Shown in pieces: positions 35,753 to 46,180 of a DNA stretch of 64,000 nucleotides. The DNA comes from Pseudooceanicola algae (GTDB lineage Bacteria > Pseudomonadota > Alphaproteobacteria > Rhodobacterales > Rhodobacteraceae). The position numbers were made by a program, and so were the translations under genes. Where the stretch lies: assembly GCF_003590145.2 (NCBI RefSeq), contig NZ_CP060436.1:2328001-2392000 (forward strand). The letters run 5' to 3'. The notes under the pieces are model-generated. The model had not been told where the DNA came from, searched no databases, and saw only the letters and a list, made by a program, of their open reading frames with translations. Each line of letters opens with the position of its first letter. Position 1 is the stretch's first letter.

Positions 35753-36306
35753 GACCCGCCCTCCATATCAAACGGGCTCTCGACCTGCTGCCAGGTCGGT
35801 GCGGCGGCGTCCTTGTTCGACAGCACCGGCTCGCCGACGCCCCAATCGATGTCCAGACTGTCCCAATGCACCGCGCCATCCGCTTCTGGCGCATAGTGAT
35901 CGGTACACTTGTAGACGATTTCGGTCGCATCCTCGCGGGTGACGAAACCATGCAGAAAGCCCGGCGGGATCCACAGTTGGTGACCATTGTCAAAACTCAG
36001 ATCGACCCCGACCCATTGCCCGAACCGGGGCGAGCCCTTGCGGAAATCAACCGCCACATCGAACAGCCGCCCGCGCCCGCAACGCACCAGCTTGCCCTGC
36101 GCATGTGGCGGGGCCTGGTAGTGCAATCCTCGCAAGGTGCCGGCCTGGCTGGAAAGTGAATGATTGTCCTGCACGAAATCGATATCGAGCCCGGCATCGC
36201 GCATGGTCCGCCGGTTCCAGCTTTCGCTGAAAAAGCCGCGCTCATCCCCGAACCGCTTCGGAGTGAGAAGCAGCACTTCGGGCAAACGGGTTGCAGTCAC
36301 ATCCAT
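35749..36306 (-). CDS. rfbC: dTDP-4-dehydrorhamnose 3,5-epimerase
   Basis: Product of 185 aa, a cupin-fold RmlC. Signatures: [68 protein letters not shown] (catalytic His in RGLHYQ) and [33 protein letters not shown]. It is the first gene of the rfbCBDA operon, so the promoter should lie in the 347-bp gap that follows on the plus strand. Confidence 0.97.
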   Translation of the reverse strand: MDVTATRLPEVLLLTPKRFGDERGFFSESWNRRTMRDAGLDIDFVQDNHSLSSQAGTLRGLHYQAPPHAQGKLVRCGRGRLFDVAVDFRKGSPRFGQWVGVDLSFDNGHQLWIPPGFLHGFVTREDATEIVYKCTDHYAPEADGAVHWDSLDIDWGVGEPVLSNKDAAAPTWQQVESPFDMEGGS

Positions 36307-36653
36307 CTGTCAGCCTTCTGGCCTTGCGCCGTCAGCGCGTTTTCATCGCATCCGGTCGAAACCGGGGACCGCCATTTCGCAGGACCAGATCCTAGCCCTC
36401 ACCGTGAGTATCCGGGAAAGGTTTAATTTTTCCCTTCTTCGGCTCTTTTCGAATCGGGCCGACCGGGGCAATGCGGCGGTCTCGACGCCATCCGACGCCC
36501 GATCCTGACGGATTTCGCTTCTGGAATTGCAAATTGGAGACACTTTCCCGCGATTCCGGGGGCCCAAGGGAACCAGGACGAAACCCGCACTGTTTAAAAA
36601 GGCGCGCGCCTGAAACAATGGCTCAGCGATTCCTTTCTGCCAGGAGGACTTCC
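36307..36653. other. Divergent intergenic region rfbC / L,D-transpeptidase
   Basis: A 347-bp gap with no supportable gene. It must carry the divergent promoters. The AGGAGG ribosome-binding site of the transpeptidase is at about 36641-36647. No riboswitch or terminator was recognised. Confidence 0.4.
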
Positions 36654-37220
36654 ATGACGAACCGCCGCCAATTCCTTGCGACCGCTGCTGCTGCCGCCGC
36701 TTTTGCGCCAAGCCTTGCTGCCGCCGCCGAAACGCCGCCGATCTTTCTGCCCCAATCGGTCAGCTTTTCGCCGGAATATCAGCCCGGAGAGATCGTGATT
36801 CTGCCGCGATCCTATTTCCTTTACCATGTCACCGCGCCCGGCGTGGCGACACGCTACGGGATCTCTGTCGCGCGGCCGGGCCTCGGATTCACCGGGACGG
36901 CTGTCATCAAGCGCAAGGTGGAATGGCCCACCTGGCGTCCGACCCAGGACATGATCGAACGGGATCCGTCCCATTACGGCAGGTTCGAAGGCAACAACGA
37001 TCGCATGGAAGGCGGGCCGGGCAACCCGCTCGGCGCGCGAGCGATGTACCTCTACCAAGGCGACAAGGACACCTACATCCGCATTCACGGCACGACCGAG
37101 CCGCAGTCGATCGGGCACAATGCCTCGTCCGGCTGCTTCCGGATGGTGAATGAACACGTGATGGCACTCTATGAAAACGTGCCCCTCGGCAGCAAGGTCA
37201 CGGTGCTTCAGTCCGCCTGA
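36654..37220 (+). CDS. L,D-transpeptidase (YkuD family), Tat-exported
   Basis: Product of 188 aa from ATG 36654, behind AGGAGG. The N-terminus MTNRRQFLATAAAAAAFAPSLAAAA is a Tat-type signal (RRQFL) ending at an AxA site. The mature part is a YkuD domain: GVATRYGISVARPG, GARAMYLYQGDKDTYIRIHGTTEP and the catalytic motif IGHNASSGCFRM, with the His and nucleophilic Cys in place. Such enzymes form 3-3 crosslinks in peptidoglycan or attach proteins to it. Short and without an LysM or peptidoglycan-binding domain, as is common in Rhodobacterales. Confidence 0.93.
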   Translation: MTNRRQFLATAAAAAAFAPSLAAAAETPPIFLPQSVSFSPEYQPGEIVILPRSYFLYHVTAPGVATRYGISVARPGLGFTGTAVIKRKVEWPTWRPTQDMIERDPSHYGRFEGNNDRMEGGPGNPLGARAMYLYQGDKDTYIRIHGTTEPQSIGHNASSGCFRMVNEHVMALYENVPLGSKVTVLQSA

Positions 37221-37260
37221 CCGCTGCCTCCGGGCGCCAAGGCCTGCTCAGGTCCTTGCC

Positions 37261-37734
37261 TCAGGGCTTTGGCGCAACCGACCCGATCCAGGACATGATC
37301 GCCGGCGCCTTCTGTGCGCCGGCCTGGCGTTTGCGCTCTCGCCCGCCCGCGAAGGCGATCATCGTGGGGATGCCCCGGATCCCGTAACTGGCGCTGGCGC
37401 GGGGATGGGCCTCTGTATCGATCTTGACGAGCCGGGCGCGCCCCCTGAGCCCCGCCGCCGCCCTTGAAAACTCAGGCGCCATCGTCCGGCAGGGACCGCA
37501 CCAGGGCGCCCAGAAATCCACCACAAGCGGCAGATCGTCATTGCGCGCGGCCTTCTGCAGGATGGCGAGGTCGATCTCGACCGGTTTGGCAGGCATCAGG
37601 GCCGCCCCGCAGGTGCCACATTTGGGCCCTTCTGCCAGTCGGGCGACGGGCACCCTGTTGACCTGGCCACAGTCGAAACAGGTCAGCTTGCTACCGTTCG
37701 ATGCGGGTTTGGCGCTGCGCTTGTCCGTGTCCAT
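37261..37734 (-). CDS. trxC: Thioredoxin 2 (zinc-containing, TrxC)
   Basis: Product of 157 aa from ATG 37734, with GGGAG 8 nt upstream; ATG 37740 is too close to that site. An N-terminal zinc ribbon (LTCFDCGQVNRVP...KCGTCGAAL) precedes a thioredoxin domain with the redox motif FWAPWCGPCRTMAPE and the cis-Pro loop GIRGIPTMIAFAGG. This two-part architecture is that of TrxC, a cytoplasmic disulfide reductase used under oxidative stress. It is convergent with the transpeptidase gene, 40 bp away. Confidence 0.94.
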   Translation of the reverse strand: MDTDKRSAKPASNGSKLTCFDCGQVNRVPVARLAEGPKCGTCGAALMPAKPVEIDLAILQKAARNDDLPLVVDFWAPWCGPCRTMAPEFSRAAAGLRGRARLVKIDTEAHPRASASYGIRGIPTMIAFAGGRERKRQAGAQKAPAIMSWIGSVAPKP

Positions 37735-37851
37735 CGGCATTCTCCCTTGCATGGGGTTTCTTACAGGATCCCCTCGGGGCATCACAAGCTGCGCAGCGGC
37801 TGGGAACCGGCGGCCTTCACGCGCGTTGTTTCCTGCCTTACCGGACCCTTT

Positions 37852-38739
37852 ATGCTGACCCGCCTGATTTCCGCCATTGCCTTGCTGCTGTGCCTTGGTG
37901 CCTGTTCCTCCCTTCCGGGAGCGGACAAGGCAGGCGCCTTCCCCTTATTGGAAAACGGCAAGGCGAAGCCCGGCGTCGCCCGCCTGATCGTGGTCATTCC
38001 CGGAGCCTTCGAATCCACGGATATCTTCGCGCCGATCCTCGACTGGGACCTGCCCGACACGGCTGTCGTCGCCTACCGCTTTCCCGGCATGGACGGGCTG
38101 CCCGCAGATCACCGGGTGGATATCGACGGCTCGGCCCGGTTGATCGCCGATTACGTCAACGACATCGCCCCACGGGACACCTATCTCGTCGGCTTCTCCA
38201 CCGGCGGTCCCATTGCCATCGAGACCGCAGAGCGCCTTGACCACCCGGCCCGCGCGCTGGCGCTGATCTCTTCGGCGGCTGGCGCGCCTTCGGCACTGCT
38301 TGCTTCTGCGCGCGGCGCAGTGGACATGGCCGAGGCCATGCTGCGCAGCCATTCCACCGATCCCCAGGACACGCTGACCGAGAATTATCGCACCCTGCTT
38401 TATGGTCGGGACCACTACGGCGACAGTGCCGCGGCGGCGAAAAGCGAAACCGAGGCGGAAGGCGTGCGCGCCACCATGGTGCGTCCGTCGCTGCGCCTGA
38501 CCATGGCGCATTCAGCCAGCCTGATGACCTGGGTACCTGACCCCGACACCGACCTTGCCCCGGCGCGGGTCGGCTTTTTCCACGGCGCCGGGGATCCGGT
38601 CTTTCCCTTGCCCGCGACACAGCGTTTCGCCGGCCAGATCCACGCGCAGAAGGTCTATACCTATCCAGGCCAGGGTCATTTGCTTTACGAAACCTCGTCA
38701 CGTGTCTTCGATGACATCCGACGCTTTTTTGGACTTTAG
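37852..38739 (+). CDS. Alpha/beta-hydrolase lipoprotein
   Basis: Product of 295 aa from ATG 37852 (MLTRLISAIALLLCLGACSSLPG), a lipoprotein signal with lipobox LGAC; the longer upstream frame is antisense to trxC. An alpha/beta-hydrolase core is seen: VVIPGAFESTDIFAP, the nucleophile elbow TYLVGFSTGGPIAIETAE (GFSTG), an acid loop near FFHGAGDPVFPLPATQ, and the catalytic His in YPGQGHLLYE. A membrane-anchored periplasmic esterase or lipase is likely; substrate unknown. Confidence 0.83.
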   Translation: MLTRLISAIALLLCLGACSSLPGADKAGAFPLLENGKAKPGVARLIVVIPGAFESTDIFAPILDWDLPDTAVVAYRFPGMDGLPADHRVDIDGSARLIADYVNDIAPRDTYLVGFSTGGPIAIETAERLDHPARALALISSAAGAPSALLASARGAVDMAEAMLRSHSTDPQDTLTENYRTLLYGRDHYGDSAAAAKSETEAEGVRATMVRPSLRLTMAHSASLMTWVPDPDTDLAPARVGFFHGAGDPVFPLPATQRFAGQIHAQKVYTYPGQGHLLYETSSRVFDDIRRFFGL

Positions 38740-38975
38740 GACGGGCCCAGGCCACAGGCCTTTCCACGCGCACCAGGCAGGCCCAACATGCCTTGGGCGG
38801 TTCTGTTAACGATCCTGGTGTTAACACTTGCTTAACGTACGACTTGGGATCATTCTGGTCGGGCATCGCTACAGCTATCGACGCTCCCTTCCGCAGAGGG
38901 ACGCAATTTCGACACGCCACAAGCCGCGCCGGGCTGCCGCATGATGCGGGCAGTGTTTCGCTTTGGGGAGGCGCC

Positions 38976-39182
38976 ATGAATTCTGGTGTCGTCAAATGGT
39001 ATAACACCATGAAAGGCTACGGCTTTATTGCAGCCGAAGGTCGCCAGAAGGATATCTTCGTGCATATCTCGGCGCTCGAACGCTCCGGGCTGACCAGCCT
39101 TGCCGACAATCAGCGCGTGCGATTCGAAATCAAGGAAGGCCGCGATGGCCGGGAATCCGCGATCAACCTGCAGGTTGAGTGA
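38976..39182 (+). CDS. Cold-shock domain protein
   Basis: Product of 68 aa from ATG 38976 with GGGGAGG upstream. A single CSD: GVVKWYNTMKGYGFIAAEGRQKDIFVHISALERSG contains RNP1 (KGYGFI) and RNP2 (DIFVHI), and the domain ends in FEIKEGRDGRESAINLQ. It is a small RNA/DNA chaperone of the CspA family. The leader of more than 200 bp upstream (38740-38975) is long, as is usual for csp genes. Confidence 0.95.
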   Translation: MNSGVVKWYNTMKGYGFIAAEGRQKDIFVHISALERSGLTSLADNQRVRFEIKEGRDGRESAINLQVE

Positions 39183-39200
39183 CCCGCAGGTCCGAACCGC

Positions 39201-39866
39201 CTATTGCTGCGGCGCGGGACTGCGCGCCTCTACCCGATCCAGAAGCTCCAGAACCGATGGGCCAAGCGCGGCGACGATCCGCGTGACGCCTGCGGCATTG
39301 GGGTGGATGCCATCCGCCTGGATCAGGTCCCGTGACACCATCGGCCCCGCCTCGTCGTCGCCCGAACTCATGATCGGGGCCAGGTAGCTCGGCACGAAGA
39401 CCGTGTCGTAGTTTTCTGCCAGATCGGGGTAGATCGCATCGAAGTCGGCTTTGTACTCCGCGCCGTAATTCGTCGCCGCCTGCATGCCCGCCAGCAGCAT
39501 CGGCAGATCCCGTGCCGCGCCGGCCTGAAGGATAGCGTCCAGATTGCTGCGGGTCAGGGCGGGGTCGGTGCCCCGCAGCAGGTCATTGCCGCCAAGGATG
39601 ACCATCATCGCATCGACATCCGGCGTCAGGGACCAGTCGATCCGTGCCAGCGCCCCGGACGTCGTGTCGCCCGAGACCCCTGCGTTGATGATCGTGACCT
39701 CGCGCCCCTCTGCCGCCAGCCACCCCTGCAATTGCGGTACCAGACCGTCGCCCTGCTGCAGGCCATAGCCCTGGGTCAGGCTGTCGCCGAAGGCCAGCAG
39801 CGTGACCGGATCGGCCTGCGCACCTGCCGCCCCGGCCATCCAGACACTTAACATTGTCGCGATCAC
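39201..39866 (-). CDS. tesA: GDSL-family arylesterase/lysophospholipase (TesA-like)
   Basis: Product of 221 aa from GTG 39866, with AGGGGG upstream; an ATG at 39929 would overlap the divergent ABC gene start and has no ribosome-binding site. A signal-like N-terminus (VIATMLSVWMAGAAGAQA) precedes an SGNH hydrolase: block I LAFGDSLTQGYG with Ser, block II Gly in INAGVSGDTTSG, block III VILGGNDLL, and block V QADGIHPNAAG with Asp and His. It hydrolyses aryl esters and acyl-thioesters in the periplasm. Divergence from an ABC exporter gene is a conserved arrangement (tesA-ybbA) also seen in E. coli. Confidence 0.92.
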   Translation of the reverse strand: MIATMLSVWMAGAAGAQADPVTLLAFGDSLTQGYGLQQGDGLVPQLQGWLAAEGREVTIINAGVSGDTTSGALARIDWSLTPDVDAMMVILGGNDLLRGTDPALTRSNLDAILQAGAARDLPMLLAGMQAATNYGAEYKADFDAIYPDLAENYDTVFVPSYLAPIMSSGDDEAGPMVSRDLIQADGIHPNAAGVTRIVAALGPSVLELLDRVEARSPAPQQ

Positions 39867-39927
39867 CTTGCCGCGCCCCCTGCTGTGCCCATATCCAAGG
39901 AAGACACGGCAGGAGTTCTTCGCCCTC

Positions 39928-40635
39928 ATGACAACATCAGTGATGACCCTCACCGGGGCGCGCCTTGCCCTTGATGGCAATGCCGGGCGGGTCGATATCC
40001 TGCATGGAATCGACCTTACAGTGGAAAAGGGAGAGACTCTGGGGCTCATCGGGCCATCGGGGTCGGGCAAATCGTCTCTCCTCATGCTCATGGGCGGTCT
40101 CGAACGCGCCACAGGCGGGCGGGTCGAGGTACTGGGCCGCGACATCACCAACCTGTCGGAAGACGCGCTGGCCCGGTTCCGTAGGGAACATATGGGGGTG
40201 GTGTTCCAAAGCTTCCACCTTATTCCCACCATGACGGCGCTTGAAAATGTTGCGACTCCGCTGGAACTGGCCGGGCAGGAGGATGCCTTCGCCCGTGCGC
40301 AGGCGGAACTGGAGGCCGTCGGCCTGGCCCACCGGGCCGATCATTACCCCGCTCAGATGTCGGGCGGCGAACAGCAGCGGGTGGCGCTGGCCCGTGCTTC
40401 TGCGCCGCGCCCCGCGATCCTGCTGGCGGATGAACCGACGGGCAACCTCGACGGTGCCAATGGCGATCAGATCATGGAGCTGCTGTTTTCCCTGCGCGAC
40501 CGCCACGGCGCGACGCTGATCATGGTCACCCATGCGCCGGCACTGGCCGCGCGCTGTTCGCGGGTGATCCGTCTGCGCGACGGGCGCCTTGATGCCGCCG
40601 ATCCCGTTGAGGCCGGCGAAAGGCACGCCGGGTGA
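39928..40635 (+). CDS. ybbA: LolD/YbbA-like ABC transporter ATP-binding protein
   Basis: Product of 235 aa; start ATG 39928 chosen (GGAG upstream), ATG 39943 possible. Walker [19 protein letters not shown], the Q-loop [16 protein letters not shown], signature [14 protein letters not shown] and Walker [13 protein letters not shown] identify a MacB/LolD-class ATPase. It overlaps the FtsX-like permease gene by 4 nt and is divergent from tesA, as in E. coli ybbA/ybbP/tesA. It powers a mechanotransmission-type exporter; the cargo is unknown. Confidence 0.94.
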   Translation: MTTSVMTLTGARLALDGNAGRVDILHGIDLTVEKGETLGLIGPSGSGKSSLLMLMGGLERATGGRVEVLGRDITNLSEDALARFRREHMGVVFQSFHLIPTMTALENVATPLELAGQEDAFARAQAELEAVGLAHRADHYPAQMSGGEQQRVALARASAPRPAILLADEPTGNLDGANGDQIMELLFSLRDRHGATLIMVTHAPALAARCSRVIRLRDGRLDAADPVEAGERHAG

Positions 40636-43166
40636 GCGCGCCGGACCCGACCCGCCAGTTCCGCCTTGCTCTGCGCCTTGCCGGACGAGAGTTGCGCGGC
40701 GGGCTGTCAGGGTTCCGTATCCTGATCGCCTGCCTGGCGCTTGGCGTGGCCGCCATCGCCGGCGTCGGCTCGGTCCGCTCCGCGATCGAGGCCGGGCTGG
40801 CCGATGAAGGCGCCGCGATGCTGGGCGGGGATGCCGAGATGTCGCTGACCTACCGCTTTGCCACCGCCGAAGAACGCGACTGGATTGCCGCGCGCAGCAG
40901 CGCGATGTCCGAGATTGCGGATTTCCGGTCCATGGCCTCGGTCGGGGATGACCGCACCCTGACGCAGATCAAGGCCGTGGATGACGCCTATCCGCTGGTG
41001 GGCACCATCGGCCTGTCACCGGATATCCCGCTGGAGGTGGCGCTTGACGGGCGGGATGGAACGCCCGGTGTGGTGATGGAACCCGTGCTGATCGACCGGC
41101 TTGGCCTCAGCCCCGGCGACATGGTCCGGTTGGGCGGGGAAGATTTCGTTCTGATGGCCGCCCTTGAAAGGGAGCCGGATGCCAATGCCTCGGGCTTTTC
41201 CCTTGGCCCGCGCAGTATCCTGCGGCGCAGGGCGCTGGAGGGCACCGCCCTGCTGGCGCCCGGCACCCTGTTCGACAGCCGCTACCGCGTGCTGCTGCCC
41301 CCTGCAACGGACCTCGAAGCGCTGGAACAGGGCGCAAGGGCCCGCTTTGCCGATAGCGGTCTGCGCTGGCGGGACAGCCGCAATGGCGCGCCCGGCATCG
41401 CCGCCTTTGTCGAACGGCTTGGGGCCTTCCTGATCCTTGTCGGGCTGTCTGGCATGGCTGTGGGCGGCGTCGGCGTATCCGCCGCGATCCGCAGCTACCT
41501 TGCAGGCAAGGTGCAGGTGATTGCCACGCTGCGGACCCTTGGCGCGGAACGGCGGGTGATCTTCCTGACCTATTTCCTGCAGATCGGGGCGCTTGCCGGG
41601 GCGGGCATCGCCATCGGGCTGATCCTGGGCGCGGTGATCCCGCTGCTGCTGGCCCCGCTGATAGCGGCGCGGCTGCCCATCCCCGCCGATTTCGGCATCT
41701 ACCCCCGCGCGCTTGCCGAAGCCGCGCTATATGGCGGGCTGACGGCGTTGATCTTTACGCTCTGGCCACTTGCGCGGGTCCAGAACATTCGCGCCGCGGC
41801 GCTCTTTCGGGATGAAGGGCGCAGTTCCCGGCTGCCCCCCCGCCCCTTCGCACTGGCGATCCTCGGGCTGGTGGCGCTGCTGGTTGCTGTGGCAACATTG
41901 CTGTCGGCCTCCGCCCGCCTGACCCTTTGGACGGCGGTGGGGATCGGGGCTGCGCTGTTGCTGCTGGCGCTGGCCGCTGTCGGCATCGGCTGGCTGGCGC
42001 GCCGCCTGCGCCCCCTGTCGCGTGGGCGCGCGCCTTTGCATTGGGCGCTGGCGGCGATCTCCGGTCCGCGCAACGAAGCCGCCGCTGTCGTGCTGTCGCT
42101 CGGCCTTGGCCTGTCGGTGCTGGCCGCAATCGGACAGATCGACGGCAACATGCGCCGGGCAATCCAACAGGATCTGCCGGATCGCGCGCCCTCCTATTTC
42201 GTGGTCGACATCCAGCCCGACCAGATCGGCCCACTGCTGGACCGGGCAGAGCCCGACCCGGGCGTGTCCCGCGTCGAGCGGGCGCCGATGCTGCGCGGAG
42301 TAATCACCGCGATCAATGGCCTGCCCGCCCGCGAGGTCGGCGGCGACCACTGGGTGCTGCGCGGGGATCGCGGGGTTTCCTATGCCGACGCGCTGCCCGA
42401 TGACACGGTCCTTACGGCCGGTAGCTGGTGGGGCGCGGGATATGACGGCCCGCCCCAGATCAGCTTTGCCGCCGAGGAAGCTGCCGAGATCGGGTTGGAG
42501 CTGGGCGACCACCTGACGGTCAACGTGCTGGGCCGCGATATCGAGGCCGAGGTCACCTCTTTCCGCGAGGTCGATTTTTCCACCGCGGGCATGGGGTTCA
42601 TCCTGCTGATGAACCAATCCGCGCTGGAGGGTGCGCCACATAGCTGGCTCGCCACGATATATGCGACCCCCGACGCCGAGGCCCCCCTGATGCGCGATCT
42701 TGGCCGCGCCTTTCCGAATGTGACCGCCATCCGGGTGCGCGATGCCATCGACCGGGTGACCGAACTGCTGGAAGGGATCGCCGCCGCGACATCCTACGGG
42801 GCGTTGGCAACGCTGCTGACCGGGTTCCTGGTGCTGATCGGTGCGGCTCTGTCGGGCGAACGGGACCGTGTCTACGAAGCCGCCGTGCTGAAGACCCTTG
42901 GGGCGACACGCGGGCAGATCCTGCGCAGCCTGGCCCTGCGCTCCGGTCTGCTGGGGGCCGGAGCGGGGATGATTGCCCTGGCCGCCGGGATCACCGGCGG
43001 TTGGGCTGTCTGCCATTTCGTCTTTGAGACCGGGTATACGGTGATCTGGTCGAACGCTCTGGCCATCGTGCTGGGGGGCCTGCTGGCCAACCTGCTGGCC
43101 GGGCTGGCCTTTGCCTGGCGACCCCTGGCCGCGCGTCCCGCGCAGGTGTTGCGCGGACGGGAATGA
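40632..43166 (+). CDS. ybbP: FtsX-like ABC permease (YbbP type)
   Basis: Product of 844 aa from GTG 40632, overlapping ybbA by 4 nt. The topology is that of YbbP: TM1 near 23-45 (FRILIACLALGVAAIAGVG), a large periplasmic domain (about 50-250), a TM bundle (about 260-480, including VGLSGMAVGGVGVSAAIRSYL and AILGLVALLVAVATLL), a second periplasmic domain (about 510-700), and a C-terminal TM group (LLTGFLVLIGAALSGERDRVYEAAVLKTLGATRGQIL). Duplicated FtsX permease halves are seen. Together with YbbA it probably handles lipophilic or lipoprotein-like substrates at the inner membrane. Confidence 0.93.
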   Translation: MSAPDPTRQFRLALRLAGRELRGGLSGFRILIACLALGVAAIAGVGSVRSAIEAGLADEGAAMLGGDAEMSLTYRFATAEERDWIAARSSAMSEIADFRSMASVGDDRTLTQIKAVDDAYPLVGTIGLSPDIPLEVALDGRDGTPGVVMEPVLIDRLGLSPGDMVRLGGEDFVLMAALEREPDANASGFSLGPRSILRRRALEGTALLAPGTLFDSRYRVLLPPATDLEALEQGARARFADSGLRWRDSRNGAPGIAAFVERLGAFLILVGLSGMAVGGVGVSAAIRSYLAGKVQVIATLRTLGAERRVIFLTYFLQIGALAGAGIAIGLILGAVIPLLLAPLIAARLPIPADFGIYPRALAEAALYGGLTALIFTLWPLARVQNIRAAALFRDEGRSSRLPPRPFALAILGLVALLVAVATLLSASARLTLWTAVGIGAALLLLALAAVGIGWLARRLRPLSRGRAPLHWALAAISGPRNEAAAVVLSLGLGLSVLAAIGQIDGNMRRAIQQDLPDRAPSYFVVDIQPDQIGPLLDRAEPDPGVSRVERAPMLRGVITAINGLPAREVGGDHWVLRGDRGVSYADALPDDTVLTAGSWWGAGYDGPPQISFAAEEAAEIGLELGDHLTVNVLGRDIEAEVTSFREVDFSTAGMGFILLMNQSALEGAPHSWLATIYATPDAEAPLMRDLGRAFPNVTAIRVRDAIDRVTELLEGIAAATSYGALATLLTGFLVLIGAALSGERDRVYEAAVLKTLGATRGQILRSLALRSGLLGAGAGMIALAAGITGGWAVCHFVFETGYTVIWSNALAIVLGGLLANLLAGLAFAWRPLAARPAQVLRGRE

Positions 43167-43173
43167 TAGCTGG

Positions 43174-43240
43174 GGGCTCTGCCCCCGCCGCGCGTTGCGC
43201 GTCTCCCCCGGAGTATTGTCCGGCCAGATGATGAAGAGCC
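43174..43240. repeat. Intergenic palindromic element with GGGGGCTCTGCCCCC stem
   Basis: The sequence GGGGGCTCTGCCCCC is a 6-bp perfect stem, followed by CGCGTTGCGCG and by CCCCCGGAGTATTGTCCGGCCAGATGA. Elements of this shape occur repeatedly between convergent genes in Rhodobacteraceae; only one copy was noticed in this window. It lies between the convergent ybbP and gcvP ends and may also act as a transcription end. Confidence 0.5.
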
Positions 43241-43327
43241 GGGGCAATTGGCACCACGGTTCAGCGCGCGGCTGTTGGAAGGCGGCAAGGGGCGCGACCG
43301 CAAGGGCCGCGCCACCAGATACCATGA

Positions 43328-46180
43328 TTATTCCGCAGCCTCGGCGTAGTCGCTCATCGGCGGGCAGGTGCAGGTCAGGTTGCGGTCGCCCCAGACGTTG
43401 TCGACCCGGTTCACCGGCGGCCAGTACTTGTCCACCCGGAAGGCACCGGGGGGGAAGCAGCCCTGTTCGCGGGGGTAGTCCCGGTTCCAGTCTGCAGCCA
43501 CCAGGTCCTCGACCGTATGGGGCGCGAAGTGCAAGGGCGAGGCATCGGCGGTAGTGCTGCCGTCCTCGACCGAAGCGATCTCGGCGCGGATTGCCAGCAT
43601 GGCGTCGCAGAAGCGGTCCAACTCGGCGCGCGTTTCGCTTTCCGTTGGTTCGACCATCAGCGTCCCGGCGATGGGGAAGGACATGGTGGGCGCGTGGAAC
43701 CCGCAGTCGATCAAGCGCTTGGCAATGTCATCCACGGTGACGCCCAGGTCCGCGAAAGGCCGGGTGTCGAGGATGCATTCATGCGCCACGCGGCCCTGCG
43801 GTCCCTTGTAGAGCACCTCATAGGCGCCCTTCAGGCGTGCTGCGATGTAGTTTGCGTTCAGGATCGCCACCCGCGTCGCCTGGGTCAGGCCTTCGCCGCC
43901 CATGAGCAGGCAGTAGGCCCAGGAGATCGGCAGGATCGAGGGCGAGCCATAGGGGGCTGCTGCCACCGCGCCGGACCCACCCGTCGCCACATGGCCTGGA
44001 AGATGTTCGGCCAGGTGCGCCCCGACACCGATCGGGCCCATGCCGGGGCCGCCGCCGCCATGGGGGATGCAGAAGGTCTTGTGCAGGTTCAGGTGGCTGA
44101 CGTCGCCGCCGATGTCGCCGGGACGCGCCAGGCCGACCATGGCATTCATGTTCGCGCCGTCGATATAGACCTGTCCACCGTGATCATGGGTGATCTTGCA
44201 GACCTCGCGCACGGTTTCTTCGAAGACGCCGTGGGTAGAGGGGTAGGTGATCATGCAAGCGGCCAGATCGTCCGCGTACTTCTGGGCCTTTTCAAGGAAA
44301 TCACCCAGGTCGATGTCGCCGTTGTCGCGCGCCTTGACAGGCACGACCTTCCAGCCCGCCATCTGCGCCGAGGCCGGGTTGGTGCCATGGGCCGAGGTCG
44401 GGATCAGGCAGATATTGCGATGCCCTTCGCCGCGCGCCTTGTGGTAGTTGCGGATCGTCAGCAAGCCGGCGAATTCGCCCTGCGCGCCCGAATTGGGCTG
44501 CATCGAGAAGGCGTCGTACCCAGTGATGTCGCAGAGCTTGGCCGACAGGTCCGTCAGCAGTTGCCCATAGCCCGCCGCCTGATCTGCCGGGCAGAAGGGG
44601 TGCAGCGCCGAGAATTCCGGCCAGGAAATCGGCTCCATCTCGACCGCCGCGTTCAGCTTCATCGTGCAGGAGCCGAGCGGGATCATCGCACGATCCAGTG
44701 CCAGATCCCGGTCCGCGAGCCGGCGCATGTAGCGCATCATCTCGGTTTCGGCCCTGTTCATGTGGAAGATCTCATGCGTCAGATAGGACGTCTGACGGGC
44801 AAGATCGTCGGGGATCAGGTAGTCATAGGGGCCTTCGCTGGCCGCACCAGGCAGCGACAGCCCGAAGGCCCGCCAGACCGCCTCGATTGTCTGGGGTCGG
44901 GTGCATTCGTCCAGCGTGATGCCCACCTTGGTCGTGCCGACGCGGCGCAGGTTCAGCCCTTCGTCGAGGGCGGATTTCATCACCGCCGATTGCAGCGCGC
45001 CGACCTCGACGTGGATGGTGTCGAAATAGGCCTTCGGCCCGACCTCGAATCCGGCGTCCTGCAGTCCCTTGGCCAGACGTACCGTCTTGCGGTGGATGCG
45101 CTGAGAGATCCCTTTCAGCCCATCGGGGCCGTGGAAGACCGCATACATCGAGGCCATGACCGCCAGCAGGGCCTGCGCTGTGCAGACATTGCTGGTCGCC
45201 TTTTCGCGGCGGATATGCTGTTCGCGGGTCTGCAACGCCAGGCGATAGGCCCGGTTGCCGCGCGCGTCGATCGAGACGCCGACGATCCGCCCCGGCATCG
45301 AGCGCTTATAGGCATCGCGGCAGGCCATGTAGGCCGCATGAGGCCCCCCGTAGCCAAGCGGCACGCCGAACCGCTGGGTCGAGCCCACGGCGATATCCGC
45401 CCCCATCGCGCCCGGCTCCTTCAGGATGCACAGTGCCATCGGGTCGGCGATCACCACGCCGAGGGCCTTGGCGGCGTGCAACGCCTCCATCTGGGCGGTG
45501 AAATCGGTCAGCCCGCCATGGGTGCCGGGGTACTGGAAGACCGCGCCAAAGACCGTATCAGCCTGCAGATCCCCCGGCGCGCCAAGAATGATCTCGATAC
45601 CCAACGGTTCGGCCCGCGTGCGGATCACGTCGATGTTCTGCGGGTGGCAGTTTTCATCGACGAAGAACGCCTTTGCCTTGGATTTGGCGACGCGCTGCGC
45701 CATGGTCATCGCCTCGGCGGCAGCCGTGGATTCATCCAGCAGCGAGGCATTGGCGATGTCGAGACCGGTCAGGTCGCAGATCATCGTCTGGTAGTTCAGC
45801 AGTGCCTCTAGCCGCCCCTGCGAAATCTCGGGTTGATAAGGCGTGTAGGCCGTATACCAGGCGGGGTTTTCCAGGATGTTGCGCTTGATCGCCGGGGGGG
45901 TGATCGTGTCGTGATAACCCTGCCCGATCAGCGAGGTCAGCACCGTGTTCTTGCCCGCCACCCCGCGCATGAACTTCAGCAGATCGGCCTCGGACAGCGC
46001 CGGGCCGAAATCCAGCGCCGCGTCCTGACGGATCTGGCGCGGCACGGTCTGACCGATCAGCGTTTCAAGATCCTCGACGCCGATGACACCCAGCATCTCT
46101 TCCATCTCGCTTGGCGAGGGGCCGATGTGGCGGCGGTTGGCGAAATCGTAGGGGCGGTAGTCTGTCGGGGTGAAAACCAT
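43328..46180 (-). CDS. gcvP: Glycine dehydrogenase (aminomethyl-transferring), P-protein
   Basis: Product of 950 aa from ATG 46180, preceded by GAAAGG; a TTG five codons earlier is less likely. The N-terminal [20 protein letters not shown], the repeated PLP-enzyme domains, and the PLP-lysine segment [24 protein letters not shown] are diagnostic of single-chain P-protein. It decarboxylates glycine and passes the aminomethyl group to lipoyl-GcvH. It is last of gcvT-gcvH-gcvP on the minus strand, 139 bp after gcvH, and under the glycine riboswitch ahead of gcvT. Confidence 0.97.
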   Translation of the reverse strand: MVFTPTDYRPYDFANRRHIGPSPSEMEEMLGVIGVEDLETLIGQTVPRQIRQDAALDFGPALSEADLLKFMRGVAGKNTVLTSLIGQGYHDTITPPAIKRNILENPAWYTAYTPYQPEISQGRLEALLNYQTMICDLTGLDIANASLLDESTAAAEAMTMAQRVAKSKAKAFFVDENCHPQNIDVIRTRAEPLGIEIILGAPGDLQADTVFGAVFQYPGTHGGLTDFTAQMEALHAAKALGVVIADPMALCILKEPGAMGADIAVGSTQRFGVPLGYGGPHAAYMACRDAYKRSMPGRIVGVSIDARGNRAYRLALQTREQHIRREKATSNVCTAQALLAVMASMYAVFHGPDGLKGISQRIHRKTVRLAKGLQDAGFEVGPKAYFDTIHVEVGALQSAVMKSALDEGLNLRRVGTTKVGITLDECTRPQTIEAVWRAFGLSLPGAASEGPYDYLIPDDLARQTSYLTHEIFHMNRAETEMMRYMRRLADRDLALDRAMIPLGSCTMKLNAAVEMEPISWPEFSALHPFCPADQAAGYGQLLTDLSAKLCDITGYDAFSMQPNSGAQGEFAGLLTIRNYHKARGEGHRNICLIPTSAHGTNPASAQMAGWKVVPVKARDNGDIDLGDFLEKAQKYADDLAACMITYPSTHGVFEETVREVCKITHDHGGQVYIDGANMNAMVGLARPGDIGGDVSHLNLHKTFCIPHGGGGPGMGPIGVGAHLAEHLPGHVATGGSGAVAAAPYGSPSILPISWAYCLLMGGEGLTQATRVAILNANYIAARLKGAYEVLYKGPQGRVAHECILDTRPFADLGVTVDDIAKRLIDCGFHAPTMSFPIAGTLMVEPTESETRAELDRFCDAMLAIRAEIASVEDGSTTADASPLHFAPHTVEDLVAADWNRDYPREQGCFPPGAFRVDKYWPPVNRVDNVWGDRNLTCTCPPMSDYAEAAE

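Noticed and set aside
43517-45811. Plus-strand open frame of more than 750 codons opposite gcvP
   Set aside because: It is the antisense shadow of gcvP, a result of high GC and codon bias, with no recognisable protein features.
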